From NCBI RefSeq assembly GCF_004834005.1, contig NZ_STFF01000012.1, positions 1 through 64,000 on the forward strand: DNA of 64,000 bases, in the 5' to 3' direction. The notes below the pieces were generated by a model. The model searched no databases, had not been told where the DNA came from, and worked only from the letters and a program-made list of their open reading frames with translations. The position numbers were made by a program, and so were the translations under genes. Within the stretch, counting starts at the first letter, position 1, and each line of letters starts with the position of its first letter. Positions 43,054 to 50,769 of this stretch are shown piece by piece. This DNA comes from Niastella caeni (GTDB lineage Bacteria; Bacteroidota; Bacteroidia; Chitinophagales; Chitinophagaceae).

Positions 43054-45558
43054 TCATTTTTTACTTATTATTCCTAGTTGCTGGTAATTGAGGAAATAAA
43101 TAAACCGGATGGTAAACTCATTGCCATGTGGGGAGCGGAATAATTGCCGGGTATTGTTGACATAATTATTATGCGAACTGCCATTGATATAATATTCGTA
43201 ATCTTTACCCAGCCAGTTCTTCCAACCCAGTATTAAGCGGCTGCCTAACCGAAAATCCCAGGTATAGAATACATCAAGGTTAAAGGCATTGTAATTAATG
43301 TTGTATTCGCCTGGGATCAGGTCGGTCCTTTCTGTCCAGTACCCATCCTCATGAATATTAAACAGGTTGGTATTCTGCAGGCGGTTCCAGTAATGGCGGG
43401 CCCTGAACGTCAGGTTCATGCGCGATGTAAAATTGTACACGCCGCTGATAACAGAGGTAACATCGGCATATTTACGGCGGGCCAGGATCGGCGCTGTGGT
43501 TATGGGGTCGCGGATAAAAGCATACCCGTACTGGCCATTATCATATTGGCGTCTATAGCTCATTTCAAGCATAAGCCGGTCGCTGAACCGGTAACGGACT
43601 GCTAATTGAAGAAAATAATAAGGATCATTGGGCAAGGGGCCTTCGGCGCCGCCGATTAGCCAGCTTACAATTAAAGGTTTGCGGTTATCGGTGTTTCCCT
43701 CTACAGACAAATTATAATATGGCGAGCGTTTTAATGGTTGCCGTGGTGTTTGAAATAAGCTTGAGGGCGTTTGCATTTCAAAGAAATCGTTATACCACCG
43801 GGGCGCCACATCAGCCATGAGTGCCAGGCTCCAGAAGTTTTTTAGTAACCAGGAAGCGGAGGCTTCGAATGTGGTTTTTTGATAAGAGAAAGGTTTAAAC
43901 AGGTAATCCTGCTTTACTGCCATTTTATAACTCTGGTTTAAAAAGGAGCGTGATGCCTGGTAGATGTTATAACTAACTGAACCGGTATTTGAAAAGAGGT
44001 TAGGTGATAACTGAAACCCCAAATCGTTGGGATCGTATTGAGCCGATTTCAATTCATTGATGAATGAATATTGCAGGTTGCCGCTTACTTTTCCTGCTTC
44101 TAAATAATTGGCAAAGCCTTCATACCGGCCCGGCGCGTCATATACCACACTGTAGCGCGGTTTTATTACCAGCCCATACTGGTTGGCTTTATCGTACAGG
44201 GCAACATCAAGCGCGGTTACATTGGCATCGCGTTCGAGTCCGTTGCGCAGCACATTGGTATTGGTAAATGTAATGTATGAGCGGTTCCTTAGAGCCTGAT
44301 CGAGCACGATAATATTGTAATTGGAAAGCGGTTCCGTGATCACGATAGAATCTTTGCCGGTGCCCTTGTTGCGCAATTTCGCCTTTACATTTTCTGTTAC
44401 TGCATTAAAAACGCCGATCCCCAGGTTGTTGCCCGTTCGCCCGCTGAACTTCACTGCGTTATATAACCGGGTTACGGATGGATTTTTCAATAACTGATAA
44501 CCGTCCAATTCACCGTTACGTACCTGTTCTTGCAGGGAATCATATTTGTCGGGCGTTTTACCAATCCGGCGCGAATAGAAGATGCCGGCTTTATTGAACA
44601 GCTCTGTTCCTTCAGTAAAAAAAGGCCGGTTTTCGCGGAACCTGATCTCGAACGGACTAAGGTTATTGACCACATTATCTGAGATCACCTGGCCGAAGTC
44701 GGGAATAAGCGTAGCATCGAGCGTAAAACTTTCATTGATACCGTATTTTACATCCATGCCTCCGCTTTTCAGCGTTTCATATTCCTGCGTGCTGTTGAGA
44801 TGTGGTGTTTGCCGATAGCCGCCGCTCACATATGGCGAAAAGCTAAGGCGCAATGGGGGCACCAGGTTGTTGAACCCGGATATATCTCCAAACTGATTGG
44901 CAAAGCCGCTTACGGCCGGGTTCACCGGGTTCCAAAATGAAGTTTCATTGAACCGGCGGCTGAAGCGCATAAACTGGATGCCCCAATCGGAATCTGATTT
45001 GCGTGAAAAGCGAATGGAGAAAAGCGGTATGCGCATTTCAACGATCCAGCCATCGGCACAAAAGCCCACTTTACTATCCCAAACAGCATCCCAGCTTACA
45101 TCGCCATAGGTGCCTTCGGCCCCCGTAAAATTGGGGCTCACCCGGGCGTCTGTTTGCACATTGCGGGCTGTAACCAGGAACTGGAAGGCATTCTGCCGGT
45201 CTTTATAAGTATCTAGAAAAACAGAAAAATAATCTACGTTCGCCCGTTGCACATTATCGCGGGTAGTGAACTGGCGACGTATTTCAGCAGGGTCGTCGTA
45301 CAGGTACGCGCCTATATAAATGGAGTTGTTATCGTACACTACCCGTACGGTTGTTCTTACCGCAGCAGGGTTGCCATACACCGGCGTATTGGTAATAAAA
45401 TCATAAGCAACAGGAGCCTGTTGCCAGGCGGAGTCATCCAATGAGCCATCTACCCTTGGGGCATGAACCACCTTTATAGCCTGGGAGATCTTAGGCTGAG
45501 CCTGTAACAGCCCGGCATAAGCCAATAGCAGTAATATAACAACCAGGCCTTTAAGCAT
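43054..45558 (-). CDS. DUF5916 outer membrane beta-barrel protein with CBM9-like N-terminal domain
   Basis: 834 residues. A signal peptide (MLKGLVVILLLLAYAGLLQA) precedes a CBM9-like sandwich near 25-215: APRVDGSLDDSAWQQAPVAYDF, IYIGAYLYDD, DRQNAFQFLVTARN. The remaining ~600 residues alternate short turns and amphipathic strands, as in outer-membrane barrels of the DUF5916 family (RFRENRPFFTEGTELF, SRRIGKTPD). CBM9 domains bind sugars, but no substrate can be inferred. Single gene with a -7 box just upstream. Confidence 0.85.
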   Translation of the reverse strand: MLKGLVVILLLLAYAGLLQAQPKISQAIKVVHAPRVDGSLDDSAWQQAPVAYDFITNTPVYGNPAAVRTTVRVVYDNNSIYIGAYLYDDPAEIRRQFTTRDNVQRANVDYFSVFLDTYKDRQNAFQFLVTARNVQTDARVSPNFTGAEGTYGDVSWDAVWDSKVGFCADGWIVEMRIPLFSIRFSRKSDSDWGIQFMRFSRRFNETSFWNPVNPAVSGFANQFGDISGFNNLVPPLRLSFSPYVSGGYRQTPHLNSTQEYETLKSGGMDVKYGINESFTLDATLIPDFGQVISDNVVNNLSPFEIRFRENRPFFTEGTELFNKAGIFYSRRIGKTPDKYDSLQEQVRNGELDGYQLLKNPSVTRLYNAVKFSGRTGNNLGIGVFNAVTENVKAKLRNKGTGKDSIVITEPLSNYNIIVLDQALRNRSYITFTNTNVLRNGLERDANVTALDVALYDKANQYGLVIKPRYSVVYDAPGRYEGFANYLEAGKVSGNLQYSFINELKSAQYDPNDLGFQLSPNLFSNTGSVSYNIYQASRSFLNQSYKMAVKQDYLFKPFSYQKTTFEASASWLLKNFWSLALMADVAPRWYNDFFEMQTPSSLFQTPRQPLKRSPYYNLSVEGNTDNRKPLIVSWLIGGAEGPLPNDPYYFLQLAVRYRFSDRLMLEMSYRRQYDNGQYGYAFIRDPITTAPILARRKYADVTSVISGVYNFTSRMNLTFRARHYWNRLQNTNLFNIHEDGYWTERTDLIPGEYNINYNAFNLDVFYTWDFRLGSRLILGWKNWLGKDYEYYINGSSHNNYVNNTRQLFRSPHGNEFTIRFIYFLNYQQLGIISKK

Positions 45559-45576
45559 AGGTCATTTTAAGGGTGG

Positions 45577-45584
45577 CAAAAATA
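45577..45584 (-). promoter_or_regulatory. -7 element TATTTTTG of the DUF5916 gene
   Basis: An exact TAnnTTTG match on the minus strand, 18 bases upstream of the ATG. No TTTG is seen at the expected -33 position. Confidence 0.45.
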
Positions 45585-45904
45585 GCCGAATTTACATTTT
45601 GAAAAAGAGTCATATAAAATAATACCGTTTTTCGAAAACCTGCATTGGTCATTCCCCGGCGTATTACAACGCCGTATATCCGCCGCCCGGTGGAATTATT
45701 ATCCCATCTCCTTGATGTACAAAGTATTTATTGGCGCAGACGGGTTAGCATTATCCCCAGCTAACCTTGAACTAGGAAAGGAAAGTATTACAAATTACCG
45801 GTGGGAATGTCTGATCGCGCATAGACAGCCCTTCAAATATCGCTCAATATAAGAAGTTCATGACAATTAGAATAACGAAATAGCTGCCTGGGAGTTAGTT
45901 CTTA

Positions 45905-46044
45905 AGTTCTCAGTTCTCAGTTCGTAGTTCTCAGTTAATAGTTCTTAGTTCGGAGTTGTTAGTTCATTAGTTCTTGAGTTATTAAATTCCTAGTTCTGGG
46001 TTCGCAGTTTTTTGTTCTTAGTTCTTAGCTTTTAGTTTGGGTGA
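45905..46044. repeat. Long 7-nt-period array (agttctt)
   Basis: About 20 units: agttctc, agttctc, agttcgt, agttctc, agttaat, agttctt, agttcgg, agttgtt, agttcat and so on, with a few single-base slips after 45967. It lies between the DUF5916 gene and the LexA-like repressor. The rest of the 629-nt gap shows no gene. Confidence 0.93.
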
Positions 46045-46187
46045 TTAGGTATCCGATTCCAGGTATGGTGTACTGAATACGGTTGAACGCCAGGTTGCAG
46101 GCCCGTAAGCCGAAGCCTGGTTACCGGTTAAAATTATATCCGGATCAACTTATGAACTTGTTCACCTGTCAACCTGTAAACAGTCAA

Positions 46188-46937
46188 TCAGTTTATCTTC
46201 TTCTTCAAATAGCTTACCTGTTCCTGTAATGTATTAACCACATTGGCTAGTTGATTTACATTCCAGTGAGGTTGTGCGTTGGCCTTTCCAAGGATCATTG
46301 TGGCTTTCCATATTTCCAGTATGTCTTCGCCATTTACCTGGTAAGGTTGATAAGTAGGGTTATCGCTCACAAGGGTATATTTGTTCTTTGAGCGGTTATT
46401 CTTCATTACCCTTTTATATACAATGCCTTCGTTGCGCGATACAACTATATAGGTGAAACTGTTTTTAACATCGTTGATGTCATCTACCTTTTCGCCCACA
46501 ATGATCGATCCGCTGGGAGTCGGCAGCATGGAATCGCCCACAATTTCAAAAGCGCGGTACTGGCCGGGCGCCAGCATGGGCAGGGTGAAGGTATTCAATT
46601 CATCAATAAACTCAGGATCGGCATAGCCAGCTAAATAACCGGCAGCGGCTTTAACCGGTACAAACTGTATTTCATTGGTGCCGGCAGCCAGTTTTTGTGC
46701 ACGTCGCTTGGCCAGGTAATTACCTTTTGATTCTGACAGATCTTTCAACAGCAATTCATCCAGCGTCAACTTAAATAGCTCACCAACCAGTTCAAGTACA
46801 TCTATACGGGGTTCTGCCCGCTCTTCTTCATAAGCGCCCAGCAGTGAACGTTTGATCTGTAATTTGGTGGCAAATTCTTCCTGTGTCCACCCACGCAGCT
46901 TGCGTAAATATTTCAGGTTTTTACCGGCTGTAGACAT
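46188..46937 (-). CDS. LexA-like repressor: XRE helix-turn-helix plus S24 peptidase
   Basis: 249 residues. The N-terminal HTH_3 (LRKLRGWTQEEFATKLQIKRSLLGAYEEERAEPRI, ~10-45) is joined to a C-terminal S24 domain (~125-230) with catalytic Ser136 in VGDSM and Lys175 in VYKRV. Ala-Gly sites that could be self-cleaved occur in KAAAGYLAGY near residues 99-104. This is the Bacteroidota version of a CI/LexA repressor. It is transcribed divergently from guaB, and two palindromes sit in the shared region, so autoregulation is likely. Target genes are unknown. Confidence 0.88.
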   Translation of the reverse strand: MSTAGKNLKYLRKLRGWTQEEFATKLQIKRSLLGAYEEERAEPRIDVLELVGELFKLTLDELLLKDLSESKGNYLAKRRAQKLAAGTNEIQFVPVKAAAGYLAGYADPEFIDELNTFTLPMLAPGQYRAFEIVGDSMLPTPSGSIIVGEKVDDINDVKNSFTYIVVSRNEGIVYKRVMKNNRSKNKYTLVSDNPTYQPYQVNGEDILEIWKATMILGKANAQPHWNVNQLANVVNTLQEQVSYLKKKIN

Positions 46938-46948
46938 AGACTAATATG

Positions 46949-46990
46949 TTTAGCGCTAAAATACTAATTATTTTATCATAATGGATAAAA
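46949..46990. promoter_or_regulatory. Putative operators: two palindromes in the repressor-guaB intergenic region
   Basis: A perfect 12-bp palindrome tttagcgctaaa (46949-46960) is followed by an inverted repeat ttttatc-6-gataaaa (46971-46990). Both lie between the divergent starts of the LexA-like repressor and guaB. They are candidates for autorepression, not proven. Confidence 0.5.
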
Positions 46991-47009
46991 TGAAGGGATT
47001 AAAATTTCA

Positions 47010-47042
47010 TTTGGAGCATATTATTTGGTCATCCTATCTTTG
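47010..47042 (+). promoter_or_regulatory. Promoter of guaB (near-leaderless)
   Basis: A -33 TTTG (47010-47013) and a -7 TATCTTTG (47035-47042) are spaced by 21 nt. The ATG follows three bases later at 47046, so the mRNA would begin at or within a few bases of the start codon. This also rejects the longer open frame from 47025. Confidence 0.75.
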
Positions 47043-47045
47043 CAC

Positions 47046-48548
47046 ATGGCAACAAGAATTACCGCTCCACAGAAAAAATCTCCTAGGTCAAGTAAGTTTT
47101 TTGGTGAAGGTTTAACGTTCGATGACGTTTTGCTGGTTCCCGCTTATTCGCAAGTATTACCCCGGGAAGTTGAAATCCGCACCTGGCTTACCAAGAACAT
47201 TCAATTAAATATTCCCATGTTATCGGCTGCTATGGATACGGTAACAGAGGCAAACCTGGCTATTGCCCTGGCCCGCGAAGGCGGTTTGGGTATTCTGCAC
47301 AAGAATATGAGCATAGAAAAACAGGTTGAGCAGGCGCGGAAAGTAAAAAGAAGTGAAAGCGGACTCATTCTTGAACCTATTACCCTGCACGAAGAAGCTA
47401 CCATTGCCGATGCGCAGCGGTTGATGAAAGAAAACAGGATCGGCGGCATTCCCATCGTTGATAATAATAAGAAGCTGGTTGGTATTTTAACTAACCGCGA
47501 TCTGCGTTTTGAAACGGATAGCAAGCGCATTGTGAGTGAGGTTATGACCCGCGAAAACCTCATCACCGCGCCCGAAGGCACTACGCTTAAAAAAGCAGAA
47601 AAGATTTTACAACAACATAAGATTGAAAAGTTACCGGTTGTCAGAAAAGACGGTACCTTGTTTGGACTGATCACTTACCGCGATATTCTGCAGGTGGTAA
47701 GCTATCCCAATGCCGTAAAGGATTCGTACGGACGTTTACTGGTGGGGGCAGCGCTGGGTATTACCCGTGACCTGCTCGACCGTGCAGCCGCCCTGCAACA
47801 GATCGGGGTTGATGTGGTTTGTTTAGACAGTGCGCATGGTCATAGCAAAGGCGTGATCGATGCATTGAAAACACTGAAGAAGAATTTTAAGAAACTGCAG
47901 GTTATTTCGGGTAATGTAGGAACTGCCGCTGGCGCCAAAGCCCTGGCTGAAGCAGGCGCTGACGCAGTAAAAGTTGGGATTGGCCCCGGTTCTATTTGTA
48001 CAACCCGTATTGTTGCCGGAGCAGGCGTTCCACAGATCACCGCTATTATGGAAGCGGCTTCTGTACTGCATAAAATGGGCGTTCCATTAATTGCGGATGG
48101 CGGTATCCGGTATACCGGCGATATGGTGAAGGCACTGGCCGCCGGCGCTAATTTGGTAATGATGGGAAGCATTTTTGCCGGAACCGAAGAAAGCCCGGGC
48201 GAAACCATTATTTACGAGGGAAGAAAATTCAAACAATACCGCGGCATGGGTTCGCTGGGGGCAATGAGCCAGGGGAGTGGTGACCGGTATTTCCAGGATG
48301 TGGAAGCTGATATTAAAAAATATGTGCCCGAAGGCATTGAAGGCCGGGTGGCATTTAAAGGAAGCCTGAGTGAGATCGTGTATCAATACGTTGGTGGTTT
48401 AAGATCGGGGATGGGATATTGTGGTGCGAAAGATATTAAAGCATTACAGCAGGCCCAATTTGTACGCATTACCAATGCCGGTATGAAAGAAAGCCACGCA
48501 CACGATATTGAGATCACCCGGGAAGCACCGAATTACAGCAGAAGATAA
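47046..48548 (+). CDS. guaB: Inosine-5'-monophosphate dehydrogenase
   Basis: 500 residues from ATG 47046. A TIM barrel with an inserted pair of CBS domains near residues 100-215 (MKENRIGGIPIVDNNKKLVGILTNRDLRF, HKIEKLPVVRKDGTLFGLIT). The catalytic loop GPGSICTTR carries the active-site Cys near 315. ADGGIRYTGDMVKALAAGA and GYCGAKDI are further landmarks. It oxidises IMP to XMP, the first committed step to GMP. Divergent from a LexA-like repressor. Confidence 0.96.
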   Translation: MATRITAPQKKSPRSSKFFGEGLTFDDVLLVPAYSQVLPREVEIRTWLTKNIQLNIPMLSAAMDTVTEANLAIALAREGGLGILHKNMSIEKQVEQARKVKRSESGLILEPITLHEEATIADAQRLMKENRIGGIPIVDNNKKLVGILTNRDLRFETDSKRIVSEVMTRENLITAPEGTTLKKAEKILQQHKIEKLPVVRKDGTLFGLITYRDILQVVSYPNAVKDSYGRLLVGAALGITRDLLDRAAALQQIGVDVVCLDSAHGHSKGVIDALKTLKKNFKKLQVISGNVGTAAGAKALAEAGADAVKVGIGPGSICTTRIVAGAGVPQITAIMEAASVLHKMGVPLIADGGIRYTGDMVKALAAGANLVMMGSIFAGTEESPGETIIYEGRKFKQYRGMGSLGAMSQGSGDRYFQDVEADIKKYVPEGIEGRVAFKGSLSEIVYQYVGGLRSGMGYCGAKDIKALQQAQFVRITNAGMKESHAHDIEITREAPNYSRR

Positions 48549-48551
48549 TTC

Positions 48552-48663
48552 AGTTACCAGTTGCCGGTTTCCAGTCACCGGGTAAAGAATTCGGAGGTGT
48601 CGATTGCCCATAAAGTGATCGAAACTCAAGTGCTGGGAACCGGTAACCGGTAACTGGTAACAT
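48552..48663. repeat. Inverted 7-nt-period arrays between guaB and the Lnb-like gene
   Basis: The left arm at 48552-48586 reads cagttac, cagttgc, cggtttc, cagtcac, cgggtaa. The right arm at 48636-48663 reads gggaacc, ggtaacc, ggtaact, ggtaaca. The two are near reverse complements with about 49 nt between and could form a long stem. It occupies most of the gap after guaB. Confidence 0.92.
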
Positions 48664-48682
48664 TGATTCTAAAATCATCCTG

Positions 48683-49906
48683 ATGAAGCTGAGTAGATTA
48701 TTACTATTTCTTTTCCCGCTCTTCTGTTTATCTGCCGCCGCTCAACCCGATACCAGCCATTTGCGCATTAGTTTACTTACCTGTAGTCCCGGTGCTGAAT
48801 TATATTCAACATTCGGGCATACGGCCATCCGGGTTACAGACAGCGCCCGCCGAATTGATATGGTATATAATTACGGCACGTTCGATGATAGTGATCCCAA
48901 TTTTTATGCGAAGTTTACCAGGGGCATCATGGTTTATGCGCTTTCCCGTCACCCCTATCAACAATTTTTAGCGGCATACTATGAGGAAAAACGTTCGGTT
49001 ATTGAGCAGACCCTGCAACTAACCGGCGATCAAAAACAACGATTGAATGCAGCCCTGAAACTAAATGCGCTGGAGAAAAACCGGTATTACAATTATTATT
49101 TTCATACCGATAATTGCACTACCCGCGCCAGGGATATGATCGTTCAAAAAACAGGCGCTTCGGTAGTCTTTAATAATATTTTACCCGAAAAGCGGCCCAC
49201 CTTCCGGAATTTAATTCATTCCTACCTCGATAAAGCCGGGCAGAACTGGAGCAAACTCGGAATCGACCTGTTATTAGGTAGTAACCTCGATTTACAGGTA
49301 ACGAATGAACAGGCGATGTTCCTGCCCGATTACCTGTTGAATGGCTTTGACAATGCAACGGCCGATGGGCACCCCCTGGTAGCCCAAAAACAGGCTGCGC
49401 TGATTGTTACGCCCGAGCCGCCATCCATTACATTGTTTACACCAATATTTGTTTTTTCGGCCCTGTTTACAATAATCAGCCTGCTGTCGTTCAGTACCAA
49501 CATCAGGGCGCGGCAGTTTTTGAATGTATTCGATAGTGTGTTTTTTCTATTGGTGGGTTTTATTGGTACATTGATCATAACTTTGGGGGCCATACGCATT
49601 GACAACGTTTGCCAGAGTAATTACAACGCTATTTGGGCATTGCCAACCCATTTGCCTATTGCGTTTGTTGTATACCTGAAAAGAAAATGGCTGCAGTATT
49701 ACTTCCGCAGTGTTTTCGTGCTCACCATTTTATTTGCCGTTTGCTGGTTTTTTATTCCGCAACAAATAAACATGGCCGTATTACCGGTATTAGGCATAAT
49801 TGCCATGCGCAGTTACTTCCGGGGAAATTTGCCGGTGAAGAAGCGCGCTGCATCCAATACAACCAATGTGTTTCGTAGTTCCAAAACGATAAACATGGAA
49901 CTTTAG
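48683..49906 (+). CDS. DUF4105 / Lnb-like membrane protein (possible lipoprotein N-acyltransferase)
   Basis: 407 residues. A signal peptide (MKLSRLLLFLFPLFCLSAAA) precedes a periplasmic domain (~25-235) with SPGAELYSTFGHTAIRV, VYNYGTFD and FHTDNCTTRARDM, where a His and a Cys are positioned as in papain-like DUF4105 proteins. Four transmembrane helices follow. This architecture matches Lnb proteins described in Bacteroides as N-acylating lipoproteins, a step otherwise lacking because no Lnt is present there. The identification is by domain pattern and the activity is inferred. Confidence 0.8.
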   Translation: MKLSRLLLFLFPLFCLSAAAQPDTSHLRISLLTCSPGAELYSTFGHTAIRVTDSARRIDMVYNYGTFDDSDPNFYAKFTRGIMVYALSRHPYQQFLAAYYEEKRSVIEQTLQLTGDQKQRLNAALKLNALEKNRYYNYYFHTDNCTTRARDMIVQKTGASVVFNNILPEKRPTFRNLIHSYLDKAGQNWSKLGIDLLLGSNLDLQVTNEQAMFLPDYLLNGFDNATADGHPLVAQKQAALIVTPEPPSITLFTPIFVFSALFTIISLLSFSTNIRARQFLNVFDSVFFLLVGFIGTLIITLGAIRIDNVCQSNYNAIWALPTHLPIAFVVYLKRKWLQYYFRSVFVLTILFAVCWFFIPQQINMAVLPVLGIIAMRSYFRGNLPVKKRAASNTTNVFRSSKTINMEL

Positions 49907-49918
49907 TAACTTGCCGTC

Positions 49919-50743
49919 ATGGCAACAGAAAACAATATCCTCATCGATGGCAAGCCGGTGTTTTATCGGGTAGAAGGAAAAGGGCAACCGGTGGTGCTGG
50001 TGCATGGTTTTTCAGAAGATGGCACCGTATGGGAAAACCAGGTGGAATACCTGAAAAGTAAATTTCAACTCATCATCCCCGATCTTCCGGGAAGCGGTAA
50101 ATCCTCACCCTTCGATTACGCTCAGGGCGAAGCCATTTGGTCAATGGAGTATTTCGCCGAATGCATTCGCGCCATTTTAGATAAGGAAAATATTGCCGCA
50201 GCCAGTATGATCGGCCATAGCATGGGCGGGTATATTACATTGGCATTTGCCGAGGCCTGGCCCCACAGGCTGCAATCGTTTGGCTTATTTCATTCTACCG
50301 CTTTTGCCGATAGCGAAGAAAAAAAGACCGCCCGCCGCCGGGGAATTGAATTTATTCAGCAAAACGGCGCTGCTAAATTTCTAGAACAATCCATCCCCAA
50401 TCTTTTCTCGGAAGCAACAAAAAAGCGCCAACCCGAATTGGTGGGTAAAATTCTTGGCCGGTTTTCCAACTTTATTGGCCAATCACTCGTAAATTACTAT
50501 AAGGCCATGATGGTGCGTGCAGATAGAACACATGTGCTCAAAAAATTTCCCCGCCCGGTATTATTCATTATGGGTAAACACGATACCGCAGTACCTTATG
50601 AGCAAGGGCTGCAACAGTGTTACATGCCGGGATTGTCCTATATACATACATTGGAACATTCGGGACATATGGGAATGTGGGAGGAACCTGTACTTAGCAA
50701 TGTTTTTATGGAAGAATTTTTGATGCATGGCCAATTTGCATAA
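49919..50743 (+). CDS. Alpha/beta hydrolase
   Basis: 274 residues with an intact triad: nucleophile Ser101 in GHSMGG, Asp222 in KHDTAVP, His250 in HSGHMGMWEEP. The oxyanion segment is VVLVHGFSEDG. The cap region spans ~115-205. No signal peptide, so cytoplasmic. Between beta3 (DLPGSGKS) and the next helix lies SPFDYAQGE, encoded by a REP-like 20-mer (50108-50127) that appears to be an in-frame insertion. Substrate unknown. It starts 12 nt after the Lnb-like gene and is probably co-transcribed. Confidence 0.88.
   Translation: MATENNILIDGKPVFYRVEGKGQPVVLVHGFSEDGTVWENQVEYLKSKFQLIIPDLPGSGKSSPFDYAQGEAIWSMEYFAECIRAILDKENIAAASMIGHSMGGYITLAFAEAWPHRLQSFGLFHSTAFADSEEKKTARRRGIEFIQQNGAAKFLEQSIPNLFSEATKKRQPELVGKILGRFSNFIGQSLVNYYKAMMVRADRTHVLKKFPRPVLFIMGKHDTAVPYEQGLQQCYMPGLSYIHTLEHSGHMGMWEEPVLSNVFMEEFLMHGQFA
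50108..50127 (+). repeat. REP-like element inside the alpha/beta hydrolase gene
   Basis: cccttcgattacgctcaggg fits the pattern ccttcga-nn-cgctcagg of a family of dispersed repeats I recall from Bacteroidota genomes. Only this copy is seen in the window. It translates in frame as PFDYAQG. Confidence 0.5.
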
Positions 50744-50769
50744 CGTAAATGACGTTGTTTACGAGCTGA

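Noticed and set aside
47025..47045. TTG start giving seven extra residues for GuaB
   Set aside because: It overlaps the -7 promoter box, so it cannot be transcribed from that promoter. ATG 47046 is preferred.
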